DNA of 64,000 nucleotides from Antedon bifida (GCA_963402885.1 OY727095.1:8809001-8873000), one strand, 5' to 3'. Positions 36,301 through 47,012 are shown, counted from the stretch's first letter. Numbers and translations: made by a program. Notes: generated by a model from the letters alone, not told the origin.

Positions 36301-38516
36301 TATAATTATAATTTACAATTTAAGTATTTTTCTGTAATAGTCATGAGCCATATAGTAATTTTAATTTTCTTGGACAATAAAGGAATTTTGTATTGTATTA
36401 TTATGCTATTATTATATTATTTAATATTATATTACTATAAATATTATATACTATCCAAAAAACCTATGTTATACTAATTGATATATTGAATGATGGTTAC
36501 TGTCAAATCCATTTATACATTTACTTATTGTACAATGTAATGTAACTACAATTATGCTTATAGAAAAAATTAATTAATTAAATCAAATTAAATTATTTTA
36601 ATTACACGATGGTATAGATTTATTATCAATTCCGGGAAGGAAAGAGGCGGAAGGGCTTTTCTAATTGCTTCCAAATATCATTTCCTTAGATTTATGTCTT
36701 TCCAATTTGGATTAGCAACCACCCTTTAGAAACCACAAGTGTAGTATTGACGTATACTTTAACTATATTACTCAATACAAGCATGGTAAAGGCTAATTAA
36801 AAGTTATTAACATTTTCTCCAGATGGGAATTCCTCGAAACATGGTACCTCGATCTTTCAAAATAATTAATAATAAATAACATGTAAAAATGTGTAAAATT
36901 GAATGTATTTCAGATTTAGATTATGTTTTTATTTTTAATAAGACAGATAATAAAACAAAAATAATCAATATATAATATCAGGGTATAACATTTTAAAGGA
37001 TTAAATACACAGATATTGCCTTGGAAAAAATGTTTTGTCCAAAAATGTTTCCAAATGATAGTGTGATCAATACGGTACTGGGTATGATCAACTAATGTTC
37101 TTGTCACCAACTAGGGAAAAACACCTCACAACAGGGGACACTTTCCTGTTAAACAAACGATGAGAAATATTAGCACTATGGTCAACCGCTATTAAGGGGA
37201 CACTTTGTTTTAACATCTGCACAATCAAATAAACTTGATTCGACCTGGTGTACATTTTTACGAAGAATGATCCGAAAAAACACTTTAGATGATGAATGTT
37301 ATAAACTGTATTACACCAACATCGGCAATATATATATTAAGACATGTGATATATCTACATTCATCAAAACCCAGCAACGAAATTATGCTGCACATCTGAT
37401 TAGATCCGATAATGATCGGATGATGAAAAAGCTATTCTTCCAAGATGACAAATGCTTGAAGCGTGGTAGAAATACGAACACGTTATTCAAACAAGTTCTC
37501 GATAATGTTGGAATGGACAGACAACCTTCATTAACAACTCGAAGGCCCGCTTATTTTGAATCGGCATTTATTTATTATATGCCATCTAGAACACAGAGTT
37601 ACAGATTAAAGATATTTATTTATTATTGTTGGGTCCCAAAGGTTTAATTTCATTTCCCCTCTACTGCAATTAATTTATATGCTATGTGATTGATCATTCA
37701 GATTGTATTAATGGGTCGATAGCTACCAGCATTGCGACAATATTTTGTCTGTCTGCTCCGTTAGTTTTGGTTTAACCTGTCCTAGTTTATTTACAACGTC
37801 ATTCAAATTAAGTAAGGTAATTTACGTATAACAGTAGGCTACTAAATGACATAAAGTTTTATTAAAACAATTACTTTTTAGTACCAATCACCAGTGCTAT
37901 TCAAGGTCAGTTAAGTTTTAAAATCTCATCAAGGATCTACTTATGAAAAGTATTTAATATTAAATTGTTACGTGTTAATCGGTGCTGACTGCTATATAAT
38001 AAGTATTATTATTACTAATTGTCAAGAACAACCAGCAACATTTATACACTTTTCTGAAAGTCATGCTTTTAATTTATTTTTCATGTCATTTTAGAAAATT
38101 CATTTTTATTTAGGCCTATATTGCTTTTGTTAATAATAATATTAATTATTGAAAAATCGTGATCGACCACATTCAGGTTGGGTACTATATCTCTACTACA
38201 ATAGTAGCTAGCGGCTAGGCTTACTCTGCCTAGCTGAGCTAGCTAGCTAGTAGTAGAGTAGTAGGCCTAGCTCACACACAGTACACACAGCAGACTCAGC
38301 AGTGGTGGGTGTGTAGGTAAGCTGAACCGGTAGTAGGCTAGGCCTATTTGTAAGTGTAAAAGGGATATATTATCACATAATATGTTAATATATGTTATTC
38401 TTTTAGTACTGAAGAATGTTTCTGTACTAACCTATTTCATCTCCATGGCCCATTTGGGCCAAAGCGTACAAAAGTTCAGGAGAAATAATAGACGGTATAT
38501 TCTTCAAAACAACCAT
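21535..38516 (-). CDS. FUOM: Fucose mutarotase, complete, spread over 17 kb
   Basis: FUOM interconverts the alpha and beta anomers of L-fucose in the cytosol, supporting the salvage route to GDP-fucose. Exons in translation order: 38432-38516, 27857-27925, 27158-27228, 23631-23732, 21860-21933, 21535-21595. Phases join and give 153 aa plus stop (human 154). The protein has ISPELLYALAQMGHGDEIV at the N terminus, including the conserved His and Asp of the RbsD/FucU fold, then LADANFPSSSIC, IRADG, LLPLDTYVDQP, KTPVWEIYKEML, VERFKFYDRARTAFAVVATG and EKALYGNLILKKGV. Essentially all family landmarks are present in order. The start is the ATG at 38514-38516, matching the human MVALKGVP start. Intron 1 is about 10.5 kb and intron 3 about 3.4 kb, both repeat-filled, and intron 4 carries a 1-kb minisatellite, so only 462 nt of the 17 kb are coding. 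Confidence 0.96.
22487..23515. repeat. Minisatellite of about 23-bp units, FUOM intron 4
   Basis: About 45 imperfect units of GGAGAAGGCACTCCATATGT plus AAG, with spacing of 18-24 bp, run for 1 kb. Because 23 is not a multiple of three and the unit lacks minus-strand stops, all three minus frames stay open for 331-367 codons, giving the same 23-residue period (LHMECLLPYIWNAFSLTYG). These are not genes. C/T and A/G variants and unit-length changes show repeated slippage. Confidence 0.92.
23783..23886 (-). repeat. SINE B head, reversed
   Basis: Read on the minus strand, GGGCATGTGGCGCAG resembles a tRNA 5' end and GGGTTCGAATCCAACGC is the B box shared with the SINE B copy at 14695. It is not a functional tRNA gene. 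Confidence 0.75.
24140..24310. repeat. Retroelement-like repeat D in FUOM intron 3
   Basis: ATTTATAAAGCGCTTTTAC opens it, and a GGTAAAGCAGACAGAGTGTTC block resembles the copies at 31395 and 31862. The family is not identified. Confidence 0.45.
24538..24712. repeat. Pogo/Tigger-like MITE in FUOM intron 3
   Basis: The left end is TACAGTAGAAC followed by GGGGACACC; the right end GGTGTTACTGTA is diverged. Confidence 0.6.
24781..24947. repeat. Fold-back MITE family 1, copy 8
   Basis: A full-length copy in FUOM intron 3, with arms ending GCCTTGTC and GACAAGGCTTAA. Confidence 0.88.
24948..27157 (-). other. FUOM intron 3, remaining part
   Basis: Between the MITE at 24781 and the exon at 27158 I see AT-rich sequence, one half MITE at 26585 and no coding frame with a recognisable domain. 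Confidence 0.55.
26585..26647. repeat. Fold-back MITE family 1, copy 9 (right half)
   Basis: Only the TTGGGCACATCACACTT to GTAGACAGAGCTTTA half remains, in FUOM intron 3. Confidence 0.75.
27428..27512 (+). repeat. 20-bp tandem repeat, four copies
   Basis: AGCAAATGGATGCTTGCTT repeats four times in FUOM intron 2 and leads into a GC-rich stretch at 27525-27560. Confidence 0.85.
28432..28645 (-). repeat. SINE B, reversed, diverged
   Basis: ATATAACGCTTAATGCTCAA, GGATCAAACACATATGA and AGCTAGTAATCAG are the reverse of the SINE B body. It lies in FUOM intron 1. Confidence 0.7.
28745..29030. repeat. SINE B reversed, joined to a SINE A tail
   Basis: TATATAGCGCCTAATGTTGT to AGTAATCAGCGC is SINE B on the minus strand. 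At about 28965-29030 the GCTCACCCTCTATAAATAAG tail of SINE A follows in plus orientation. Confidence 0.72.
29547..29640 (+). repeat. 30-bp tandem repeat, three copies
   Basis: GACCTAAACCTCTGGTGCGA followed by TATCGTGT is repeated three times in FUOM intron 1. Confidence 0.88.
30719..30928 (-). mobile_element. LINE ORF2 C-terminal fragment
   Basis: The minus-strand frame contains FPVLWNSLPLFIKDSAVLS and FLNTFISKYS, the WNSLP-type ending of CR1/L2-clade LINE proteins. Only about 60 residues remain; it lies in FUOM intron 1. Confidence 0.65.
31395..31680. repeat. Retroelement-like repeat D
   Basis: ATTTATACAGCGCAATATG, then GGCGAGTTTTCAGGAGAG and TGGAGCCGTGCCACAAAG. It shares its layout with the copy at 31862. 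Confidence 0.45.
31862..32205. repeat. Retroelement-like repeat D, longest copy
   Basis: An AAT microsatellite, CATTTATAAAGCGCAAGAG, AGAGTGTTCCAGAGTTTTGG and GCGACAGCGAAAGCACGATC. The order of blocks is that of a nonautonomous retroelement; the head is not identified. Confidence 0.5.
33085..33385 (+). mobile_element. Probable LINE 3' remnant
   Basis: TTGGTGCTAGATTATGGAAT encodes a LGARLWN-like string, and the segment ends in ATT repeats, as many LINE tails here do. Too short to classify. Confidence 0.35.
33776..33927. repeat. Fold-back MITE family 1, copy 10
   Basis: A full-length but diverged copy in FUOM intron 1. The right arm reads TTGATATTGCAGACAGG. Confidence 0.82.
34730..34810 (+). 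repeat. Duplicated 85-bp segment, copy 1
   Basis: CCTCCTACTGACCTAGCTAT and CATAGCCGAATCTATGTGC recur at 35211-35300. Confidence 0.65.
34835..34930 (-). mobile_element. LINE C-terminal fragment
   Basis: The minus frame reads FSTVGPRLWNNLPIHIRNL followed by a stop, a typical end of a CR1/L2-type ORF2. Confidence 0.6.
35211..35300 (+). repeat. Duplicated 85-bp segment, copy 2
   Basis: CCTCCTACTGACCTAGATAT and CATAGCCGAATCTGTGTAC match the copy at 34730. Confidence 0.65.
35435..35500 (-). mobile_element. LINE C-terminal fragment, very short
   Basis: The minus frame has FVFLKLMPMVWNNLPFI. It may belong with the fragment at 34835 as a second, older copy. Confidence 0.4.
35735..35945 (+). repeat. 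tRNA-derived SINE A, 3' shortened
   Basis: The head reads GAGTGGCTGAGCGGTTAAG, a tRNA-Ser/Leu-like A box; a GGTTCG B-box remnant and AACCGTAGGTCCAGTGTACA follow. Confidence 0.82.
37195..37560 (+). mobile_element. Non-LTR retrotransposon RT C-terminal fragment
   Basis: The open frame has ISTFIKTQQRNYAAHLIRSD, then KKLFFQDDKCLKRGR and LFKQVLDN. This is the RNY-AH-IR...RGR tail found after the reverse transcriptase of some aquatic-invertebrate LINEs. No RT core remains; it lies in FUOM intron 1. Confidence 0.7.
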
Positions 38517-38790
38517 TTTGGAAAAAGGTTATGGTTCAGCGAACTTGAACTTTACGTCACAACGTGCCTTGGAAATAATAAGTACACAACCTGTAACCAA
38601 TGGGAAGCGGTTAGAGATTGTGACGTCAAGTTAGGGGAATTCCCTTTCGGGTGAGTTTTAGAGGCCTATAAAAACACTATATACAGAGTAAAAAAAGAAC
38701 TACAGCTGTATTTTTACTTCCATATTATATATAACTTCCACATTTCAGTTATCCACAACTGGACTATCAAAATGTGACGTCACATCGAGA
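38517..38790 (-). promoter_or_regulatory. FUOM upstream region with CRE, CCAAT and kappa-B-like sites
   Basis: Just upstream of the FUOM start codon are two perfect TGACGTCA cAMP-response palindromes (38621-38628 and 38775-38782). A CCAAT word lies at about 38597, and a GGGGAATTCCC palindrome that fits the NF-kappa-B consensus lies at 38634-38644. The motifs are read directly; their use is inference. Confidence 0.45.
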
Positions 38791-39130
38791 CCCTACTATA
38801 CAAGTTTTACCAGAAAAGTAATCACTGTAATGATTTTCCAGTATTCAATAGGCTGGTTTGCTATGTAGGCATAAAATAAATCCAATAAAATCAGTAATAA
38901 GAAAACATTCTGTACTGTACACAATTCTAAGAAGTTTGGGCTCGTGTTAAATGAAGTAATGATCCGATGGCTGGAAGAGTCGTATTATAACTTAAAGCCG
39001 TACATTTAAGTTTAAAGCTTATAAATAATTATAAAGCATAGGCCGATGCACCTACTCAGTAATAATTAGACCAATTGGTAATAATAAAGGTGTATTCGGA
39101 AAAGCACCACGTGCACCAAATGCACGGTAA

Positions 39131-39310
39131 AGCTTAGTTCTCACTCCCCCAGAACGCAACGCAAGAAGTAGCACACGCAAGCGCACTTATCATCTATCGC
39201 GTTCTCACTCCCCCAGAACGCAACGCAAGAAGTAGCACACGCAAGCGCACTTATCATCTATCGCCTCGTGATTGGTCAAAGTTTGGCATTTCATCCTAGT
39301 GGGAACCAAC
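39131..39310. repeat. Fold-back family 2 element with a 64-bp tandem duplication
   Basis: It begins AAGCTTAGTTCTCACT and ends TAGTGGGAACCAAC. Two direct copies of a 64-bp unit containing AGAACGCAACGCAAGAAG start at 39138 and 39202. Confidence 0.75.
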
Positions 39311-39783
39311 AAAAAAATATAATGCATTTCCATTCTAAAAGTTAAAAAGAGGTGAACAATTGGGCTTCTAAAATGTTACACTCGCAAATCAAATCAATAT
39401 TAGGGCTAATTACCAAGAAACCAATACTGTCAGCGGGCTGGGAAATGAGGAGGTGTGGAGAGTGTTGTTGCAATCCACAGAAAAAACACAACTACCACTA
39501 ACACTGACCAAATCCGCCTTATTTTTATTAAACAATTCATTTGATTATTATATTAAAAACGAAAAAAAAACAATCCTCTAATAAATGGAAATGTTATGGC
39601 GCGTTGTTCAATTTAATCGTTGAGTTTAAAAAATAACGTTAGTGACTAAATATCCTGATTTTTGTAATAAACCACACTATATAATATTTTACCACTTCCT
39701 TCAGGATCTATGCTGACCAACTGTCAAGGATGCCCAGTGGAATTAGATGGGTGGGAAAGATAAAGAAAAATAATTGCGAAGAA

Positions 39784-39867
39784 TTAAGCCCTGTCTACAT
39801 TATCAAACTTTATGTGATGTGCCCATATATGGACATGATGATGTCATATCACATCATACTTTTTTAA
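39784..39867. repeat. Fold-back MITE family 1, copy 11 (shortened)
   Basis: TTAAGCCCTGTCTACATTATC begins the copy; the right arm is lost after the inner palindrome. Confidence 0.75.
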
Positions 39868-40188
39868 TATATTGCAACGAACTAAACTGGTATTGCACGT
39901 CATTATTGATTGGTTTAAATGCTTCTGAATAAATGAGAGAAACAAAAGAATTTATGACGATAGGCTACAAAATTATCTCTTAAAAATCCTCTTTTTTTAA
40001 ATATTGCCATAATGCAATAATGCTTATTCCAGATTTTGTATTCGTCATATTTTCACATTAAGGGCAATGCCTAATGGTTTCCCTGTACAATATAAACATT
40101 TCCCCATCCTTCATGTAATAATTAGCAAAGATTACCACTAACATTCACAGGCGTCCACCAACAATCAAGACATAACAAATTATATATG

Positions 40189-40510
40189 CGGTGAGTCAGC
40201 CAAGCGGTTAAGACAGTGGAACCGTAATCACATTGCCATATTAACATCGGTAATGGTTCGAGTCTTACTCGCTCCATGGTTCTGGTGGCAGAACGAGTCT
40301 TCTCGGATAAGGACTGTAAACCGTAGGTTCAGTGTACACATCTGGCTCATGTGCACTTTAAAGAACCTAGTACATCTTTCGAGACGAGTAGGGGGTTACC
40401 CCGGTGTACTAGTATACACACAGCCAATGTCACTCATCAAGAAAGCCCCTTAAATGTCAGCATACGCTTTTTAGGGTCACCCTCTATAAATAAAGTGTAA
40501 TAAAATAAAT
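40189..40510 (+). repeat. tRNA-derived SINE A, full length
   Basis: A-box-like CAAGCGGTTAAGAC, B-box GGTTCGAGTC, then the tRNA-unrelated body with GGGGGTTACCCCGGTGTAC, the tail AGGGTCACCCTCTATAAATA and an A-rich end. It is the best copy in the window. Confidence 0.88.
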
Positions 40511-41187
40511 AAAAAATATGCAACACCGCATCCTTATAACATTGATGTAACAGTCAATAGTATACCTTCTGTTTTTTTGTAGGAGGGGGTTGCATTGATG
40601 TATTAATCGTTGGTCATAAAAAAAAATAAACAAAAAACAGAAGTGAACCCCACTCAAAATATGTGCAACGTTTTAAAAGCTATAGGTTGAATGGAGTTAT
40701 AATTGAATAGTATTAGAATAATTGCATTTAGGTATTGAATATCAATATAGAAAAAGAAATTGCAATATCTTTCAAAATGTTGGTGACATAACTGCCACTG
40801 AGAACCGTTTTACTAATAAAAAAAAAAGGTTACTAGAGTAATAGGTTATTTTTAATAAATATCAGTATCATAAGACTGTGGGTTGGTAAAATCAAATTTT
40901 AAAAAATACGTGGCCTTCAAGATATAAACAGAACACCCACCTTATTTCTGTCTCAGATCCTGTAGAAAAAGAATATGATAGTACGTTATTAATAATTATC
41001 AAGTCCGTAATTAGTAACTAGTGTATTTTTCCGGCGGAAAAAAAATTCTTGGATAAACATTAAAGATATTTATAGATTCAAGTTAAAAGTCAAATATACA
41101 GGCATACTGCGCATAATCTTTAGTAAGAGGCTGTCCCAGTTTTTGCAATTAATAAAATACTATACTTCCGGCGGCTATCCTTCCATC

Positions 41188-41195
41188 TATATAAA
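41188..41195 (+). promoter_or_regulatory. TATA box of the first secreted-protein gene
   Basis: TATATAAA lies 160 bp before the start codon, which leaves room for a 5' UTR of about 120-130 nt. A similar box precedes the third gene of the cluster. Confidence 0.5.
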
Positions 41196-41347
41196 TGTGG
41201 CAAAGTTTGATATTTTCAACTAAACGCTCTCATTGAGACACTGAAGAACTACTTATCAAGAAATATAACTTGAATTTGGATTAAAGATATTAGATTTATA
41301 CTTTGTTGTTACAATTACAATTACAATTTGTTTTGAATATATTGGCG

Positions 41348-43520
41348 ATGGCTTCTTATACATCTTACGGTGAGTGAATACAATTATTTAATTTTACTAT
41401 AGGCCTACTGAATAGTACTTGCATGCGTTTTGTTGACTTATTTGTAAGACTTAGGCCCTGGATAGCCTACTTATTATGTTTTCAGAAATTGTAATTTTAA
41501 TGTTATATTTAGGTTTGTTTTCTACTGTGTTATTATGTTTTGTAAAGGAGAAAACCAGAATTCTATTAAGCGTATAGACCTTCTTACCTTTATTTTTTTT
41601 ATTCTTTGTGTGATACCTATTTCACCCATTGGAATTTTCTTTTCTTTTTCAAAATGAACTTTTGATATTTTCAACACAGAATAAAGCGAAATCTGAACCG
41701 AAATGTATTGAAGAGTGGGGTTATATACACATTTTCTGATAATAATATAATGTTTGGCCAATAATTCCCCAATTACGTAAAATGCGGTCATTTCTTTACG
41801 CTTAGTTTACGACAACATTATTATTTAAAACATTTTTAATATTTTCAGTGATGCTATTGATTGGGTGGTATGTAATGACCGTTACAATGGGAACACCAAT
41901 CCCAACTATGGAAACTGCAGTGGTTACGAACATTGAAACTACAGCGGCGGACATTAACACTGCGGATACTAAAATTGTTAATATGTCAACACTTGTCGGA
42001 CTATTCAACAACATGATTGACGACATAGCCAAAGGCATCTTCCAAGTAAGTTGACAATCTTATAATAATACCACCTCATATTATATTTTAACAATGAAAA
42101 TAATCACTGTTGAATTATTGAGGTATATACAAGGTTGCTGTATGTTATATATTGATGAACACCAACCTCTCCTTTACCAAGACTGAACTCTGTTCTTGAT
42201 TTAATCAGGGTAATTTCACTCCCCCTTCCCCCCCCCCCCCCCCCCCCCCAATTTAACACTCACAAGGCATATGACCAATGGCTAAAGCTTGGTTCCCACT
42301 AGAGACGCAACGCAACGACGTAAGTGATTTGACCAATGACAATGGATGGATTATTCGTTGCTTGTCATTGGTCAACTCGCTTGGTTTGCGTCTACGTCCT
42401 TACGTTGCGTCCTCTAGTGGGAACCGAGCTTCAGGATGTTGTATTTGAGAAGTTTTGAATTTAATTATTACAAGACCCGTTAGACACGAATTGTATACAA
42501 ACGCTGTGTCATATTATGCGTTATAATTCTCGGCAACAATATTTTTTAAATTTTATAGTATTGAAAACTTATTTTATTTGTATTTGTTTGTATATTTTTT
42601 ATATTTTTATATTCACAGGATTCAAATGCTACAAACGAGTGTGATGAAACAGTTACTCTTCCTGATTGGTTTTCTACGGCCGAAAGAAATAATACGGTAA
42701 GATATTAAACCTAATTATTTATTTATTATTATTTCATTCACATTAAAAGCACTTTTCAATGACAAATTAGATCTGTTTTACCCACATCTACAAACCCGAA
42801 TTGATGCAGAATAGCTGGCCTATTCACGTTAATTGCTATATTTGAAAGGTTTGTGGAGACAACAACTGTTAAGTAATTCTCACTCCGTCATCCCATTAAT
42901 ATTATTCTGTTATATTAAAAATAACCAAACATTCGTTTTTAAATCTAGGTGAAACTTTTACAAGATATAATTGATGTGCTGGAGGAATATTATTGCCTAT
43001 TTAAATCTCTAAATGCGTCTCAAGAAGGCGTAGTCTTACCCGAGGTATATACGACTACGCTTGATACTATAGTGAATAGCACAGTTGAAGTCATAACCGA
43101 ATCTAAAAATGTAAGTTGAAAGCATTTTACACTTCAATTTGATATTAATATATTTATTTATGAATGAATATAAGCTGGTTGCAATATACCAAAACGAAGA
43201 TCTTTGTGTTTCTTTTTTATTTTTCAATTAAACTAATTATATTTGACAGAACAGAAATTTTGTGATCTTTTCTTTTCTGAATTATGTTATCCTGCCTAAA
43301 TATGTAAATAAATAAAAATAAAATAAATAAATAAACATTTATACATTTTTAGATATTGAATAACACAAGTGGTTTAACGTGTCAAGACGATGGATGGCAA
43401 TATATACCCGCGCAAGAACTGATGAGTATTGCATGTCGTGTATGGATATTACCTAATGCAGAGAGAAACCTCGGTAGAATCTCGGTTGTAATAGAAACAG
43501 ACGTAGGCCCAACTGCATAA
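41348..43520 (+). CDS. Secreted class I cytokine-like protein A, complete
   Basis: Five exons: 41348-41369, 41849-42045, 42619-42696, 42949-43110, 43353-43520, with intron phases 1, 0, 0, 0, giving 208 aa. Residues 1-22 form a signal peptide with a hydrophobic core (VMLLIGWYVMTV). Likely helix A ends exon 2 (residues 51-73, STLVGLFNNMIDDIAKGIFQ). Exon 3 is a short loop containing TVTLPDWF. Exon 4 has two amphipathic helices (VKLLQDIIDVLEEYYCLF and TLDTIVNSTVEVITES). Exon 5 has a loop and a C-terminal helix (QELMSIACRVWI). The mature part has four cysteines (81, 115, 163, 181), enough for two disulfides, and several N-glycosylation sequons (N52, N76, N97, N121 and others). I recognise no database family by sequence. 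Length, exon plan and helix order resemble IL-6/G-CSF/GH-type cytokines; the role as a ligand is inference. The gene model is more certain than the family. Confidence 0.8.
42228..42249 (+). repeat. Poly(C) run
   Basis: About 22 uninterrupted C in intron 2 of secreted-protein gene A; the length is likely to vary and to be hard to sequence. Confidence 0.85.
42283..42432. repeat. Fold-back family 2 element, well preserved
   Basis: An AAGCTTGGTTCCCACTAGA arm faces its complement CTAGTGGGAACCGAGCTT, with GACGCAACGCAACGACG and its complement inside and GACCAATGACAATGGATGG near the centre. It lies in intron 2 of secreted-protein gene A. Confidence 0.85.
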
Positions 43521-43997
43521 CTTTAGTGTATTTAACTAAAATAATGCTTTCTGTGAACAAATTGTGTGTGAGAAATGGCGCTTTTTAACGCGATATTAGG
43601 ATGTTTATTGTCGCTAAACATGATACCATTCGTGTATAATTTACATGGTGTAGGTCAGTTATACTTATGTCTGTACTAATTGAGCAAGAAATAAGTTTAA
43701 TATCTACTTGAACAACAATAGCTTTGCTAATATAAATTAGCCAACAAACAAGTTTTATTCCATTACGCCGCTTATTTCCATCTCGCTTGTGTAGTTAGGG
43801 TTTATTTATATATCGTGCAATTATATATTTATGTAGACAATCGCTTATGATTATTAATAACGAAGACATTACATGCAGCTGAATCTATATGTATAATAGA
43901 TTATTTTAGATACCTTGAGATTTATCTATTACAAGTATTTATTAATAGTATATTTAAAATAACGTCTATTACCAATATTTATTAGAATAAGCTTATT

Positions 43998-44165
43998 TAA
44001 GCTTGGTTCCCACTAGACGCAGCACAATGAGGTAGACGCAACGCAAGCGAGTTAAACAATGACTGTTCGAATAAATTCATCTCGTGTGATTGGCGAATCA
44101 CTTACGTGCGCTTTACTTACGTGCGTTTACGTCCTTGCATTGCGTCTCAAGTGGTAACCAAGCAT
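43998..44165. repeat. Fold-back family 2 element
   Basis: The same terminal arms (GCTTGGTTCCCACTAG and GTGGTAACCAAGCA) and CGCAACGCAAGCGAG inside. It follows gene A and may lie in its 3' UTR. Confidence 0.82.
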
Positions 44166-44704
44166 TATAGTCAGGAACGTATGCTTAACTTTTAACTTTT
44201 TGTATCTTGCTCATGATCAGTTCATATATTATATTTGCTATTTTGATAAGAAATTTAGATGAAAGAAATATATTTTAACAATAAAATGAATAAGAAAATG
44301 AAACATTTTTATTGTGCCCTATGTTATTTTTTTGGTTATTCCGATAATTACGTCGAAAACAAGAATGCCTAACTGCAGTTATCATCACCACGTTTTTGCT
44401 GAGTACAACTGATGATTATCAATGGGAAGGACACAGAGATGGAGTTTGGGTGAAATTTGGGGTGAGGTTGTTGACCCCGAATCACTCTCATAGATCATTG
44501 ATTGAAAACCAAGACACGTGGTCGTGTAGAATAGCATGTGTATGTTTTTCTCATCTGTCATCTCAGTTATGATCGTGAAAATATATTCATAAACATATTG
44601 CATCCATGGTTTTTGTAAAGAAATTGTTTCGATACGTAAAACCTCGTAGCATTCACACCCAATCGGTTTGGTACACCATTATGCATTACATATATTTTCC
44701 AACG

Positions 44705-44835
44705 TTAAGCTCTGTCTACATTATCAAACTTCATGCGACAAAAACATGTTATGTACCCATATATGGACAAGATGATGCCATATCACTACCATATCTGGGC
44801 ACATCACACTTTTTTGATAGTGTAGACAGAGATTT
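44705..44835. repeat. Fold-back MITE family 1, copy 12
   Basis: Both arms are present between genes A and B, bounded by TTAAGC and a GATTTA end. Confidence 0.83.
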
Positions 44836-45843
44836 ACTTTCTCGCATTCAGTTTGAATAATAGGCCCTGCCTTAATTAAGACACTAGAAACAAGTAGGCC
44901 TACCATTATTCAGCGTCTCTCTCACTATTGTGTTGTCGCTCAATCCATGCTGCCTCTAAGAGTCCATTTATTAATCCTCAATCCGTCCAGTGCGAAGCCT
45001 CATGTTCATTGACAATCTAAAAAAAAAAGAAAAAAGGAATCCATGTTAAATTTATTTCGAACAAGGATTGAACACGCCCAATAGTGCAATGATCTCTAAT
45101 ATTGCGTTCCCGAACCCAGTAGGGATATTGGTGAATCATCGGGAAAGAAGGCGTTTGATCGATTTACTTCTCCGATAAGGAATTTATGTGTACAATTGTT
45201 TACACTGTGCTGTATATTTCCTCCATGCACTGTGTGACACTGAATTAGGAATGGCTATTATAGAAAGGAAATTACACAGATAGGGCTACATGTCTATGAA
45301 AAGCAGTATTTCCTTGAAATATAACGAATGGCCTTATGGCAGAATTGTTGACATTTGATGGCATCTTTTTTGACAAGCAAAACATCATTAAAACTATTTC
45401 AAAGGTAATCATAAATAAACTGTCGATGGGCCATTGGGTATTATATATTTTCTTTAATTAATTAAGTGTGTGTACTGTAGAAGCACAAAAAGAAATCAAA
45501 GGGCGTAAGGAATAGACAATAAACACTATTGACTATCGAAGAGGTCGTCAATTACCGCGAAGTCAAATACCCGCGAAGTCAAACACCGTAATTACCCGCT
45601 TTGAATATATCCCTCTCCCTCCTCGAAAAAAAGAAAATTAACACATTTCTATATTTGTAGTAGTTCATTGACCTCCATCTACATTAATGTTTTACCAAGC
45701 GTGTTGATACAATTTTTTTTTCAGTTATTTATTGTGTTTTTTCGTATTTAAGAATTAATTTGACTATTCATGTTACCATATTACATTAAAAAAAATTAAA
45801 TTAAAATATATTGTCTTTCAGGCTTAAAAAACGATTAAAATAG

Positions 45844-46000
45844 TTAAGCTCTGTCTACACTATCAGTCTACACTAGTTTGACAAAAAAAAGTATGATGTT
45901 CTTAAATATGGTAGTGATATGCTTAAATATGGTAGTGATATGACATCATGTCCATATATGGGCGCATTACATAAAGTTTGATAATGTAGACATAGCTTTA
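45844..46000. repeat. Fold-back MITE family 1, copy 13
   Basis: A full-length copy with a small internal duplication of the arm (CAGTCTACACTA) near its left end. Confidence 0.83.
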
Positions 46001-46835
46001 GCAAATGGAAGACATTGTCTACTTAATTGAAGGAATCAACCCATCGGATTTTATATTTGTAAAATTAGAGGATGGGACTTCCCCATCCTCCTAATTATGA
46101 ATGAGGTGAAGTAAAACTGTTTAACATTTTCTAAAATGACGCAGCAAACATTGTATAACATTATGATATTTATTAAGCGGAAATCCGCTAGCAAACTAGC
46201 AAACATATAGTACTCTAGACATACCTGAACATTTTTATTTTCCCTTACTTTTTCTGGGATTAAGTAGTCTTCAATTATTTCATTTCCGTAACCACGCAAA
46301 CGATATCATATTGATTAAATTATAAAAGTGAAAATAGATAGATAGGTAGAGATAGATAGATAGATCGATAGATCGCCCTCATTGAATATAATTTATGCTG
46401 ATCTATGCCTATTTTGATTGTAAATAATAAACATCGATAAAAATGTTTTTTTCTTTTATAAAAAAAAATAATTTACAGTGTTCTAGAAGGAACACTTATT
46501 TCATATTTCGTTGTTATTTTTGTTTGTTTAAGGAAGAGTTTATTTTCATACCAGAAGATTGATTATTTAGTGGGCGTGTGGAACACTCAGATCGTTTACT
46601 TTCGAGGAATCTCCCTTTAATTTGTCACTTTGAAGGGTGGGAATTTTTCCATCAGGTAACACGCCGTAACATCCATCGTAAGCTTAGTTGTGGTTTTTGC
46701 CTGACGTTTAATTCCCCACGCTTCTTTTTTATTGTTGCCGATTAATATCTGGAATATTGATATAATAAACAAAACAATAAAAATACTTTATTTAAAAATG
46801 AACAGGAAGTACAATAGGCCTAGTCAATTTTGAAC

Positions 46836-47012
46836 CGAAAAAACATATGTTTTAAAGTCACATAAAATGTATTCACTTTGACCAAAAAATGGATCGAGAA
46901 AAAACATTTACCTAAAACAATGTAATTAAAATTGCAAAAATAGCATATTTAAAGTCTAATTTTATTAATCTTTATTTTTCATGTTTTTGGGGGATAATAC
47001 ATCTTTTAGATT
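46836..47012 (-). repeat. Fold-back MITE family 4, reversed partial copy
   Basis: TTTATTTTTCATGTTTTTGG followed by GGGATAATACATCTTTTA matches the left end of family 4 in reverse complement. Confidence 0.7.

Larger units (their letters stand above)
27926..38431 (-). other. FUOM intron 1, 10.5 kb
   Basis: The intron holds SINE and LINE remnants, repeat D, a family 1 MITE, an 85-bp duplication and short tandem repeats, all listed separately. No internal gene is visible on either strand. A CTAG-rich stretch (about 38205-38270) lies near its start. Confidence 0.75.
38791..41187. other. Intergenic region between FUOM and the secreted-protein cluster
   Basis: No gene is seen. It contains a palindromic CGCAACGCAA-family element with an internal tandem duplication, a GTCTACACTATC-family MITE and one full tRNA-derived SINE, each listed separately. 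The rest is AT-rich unique-looking sequence. Confidence 0.6.

Noticed and set aside
38382-38654. 90-aa plus-strand frame
   Set aside because: It is the antisense of FUOM exon 1 and its promoter.
41849-43520. Gene A as an interferon or IL-10 family member
   Set aside because: Those genes, where they have introns, use phase 0 for the first intron as well; here it is phase 1, and no interferon or IL-10 signature is seen. Not fully excluded without a structure.
46051-46299. Minus-strand frame with GYGNEIIEDYLIPEKV and a possible donor
   Set aside because: There is no acceptor before it (a stop lies just upstream), no neighbouring exon in phase and no recognised domain.
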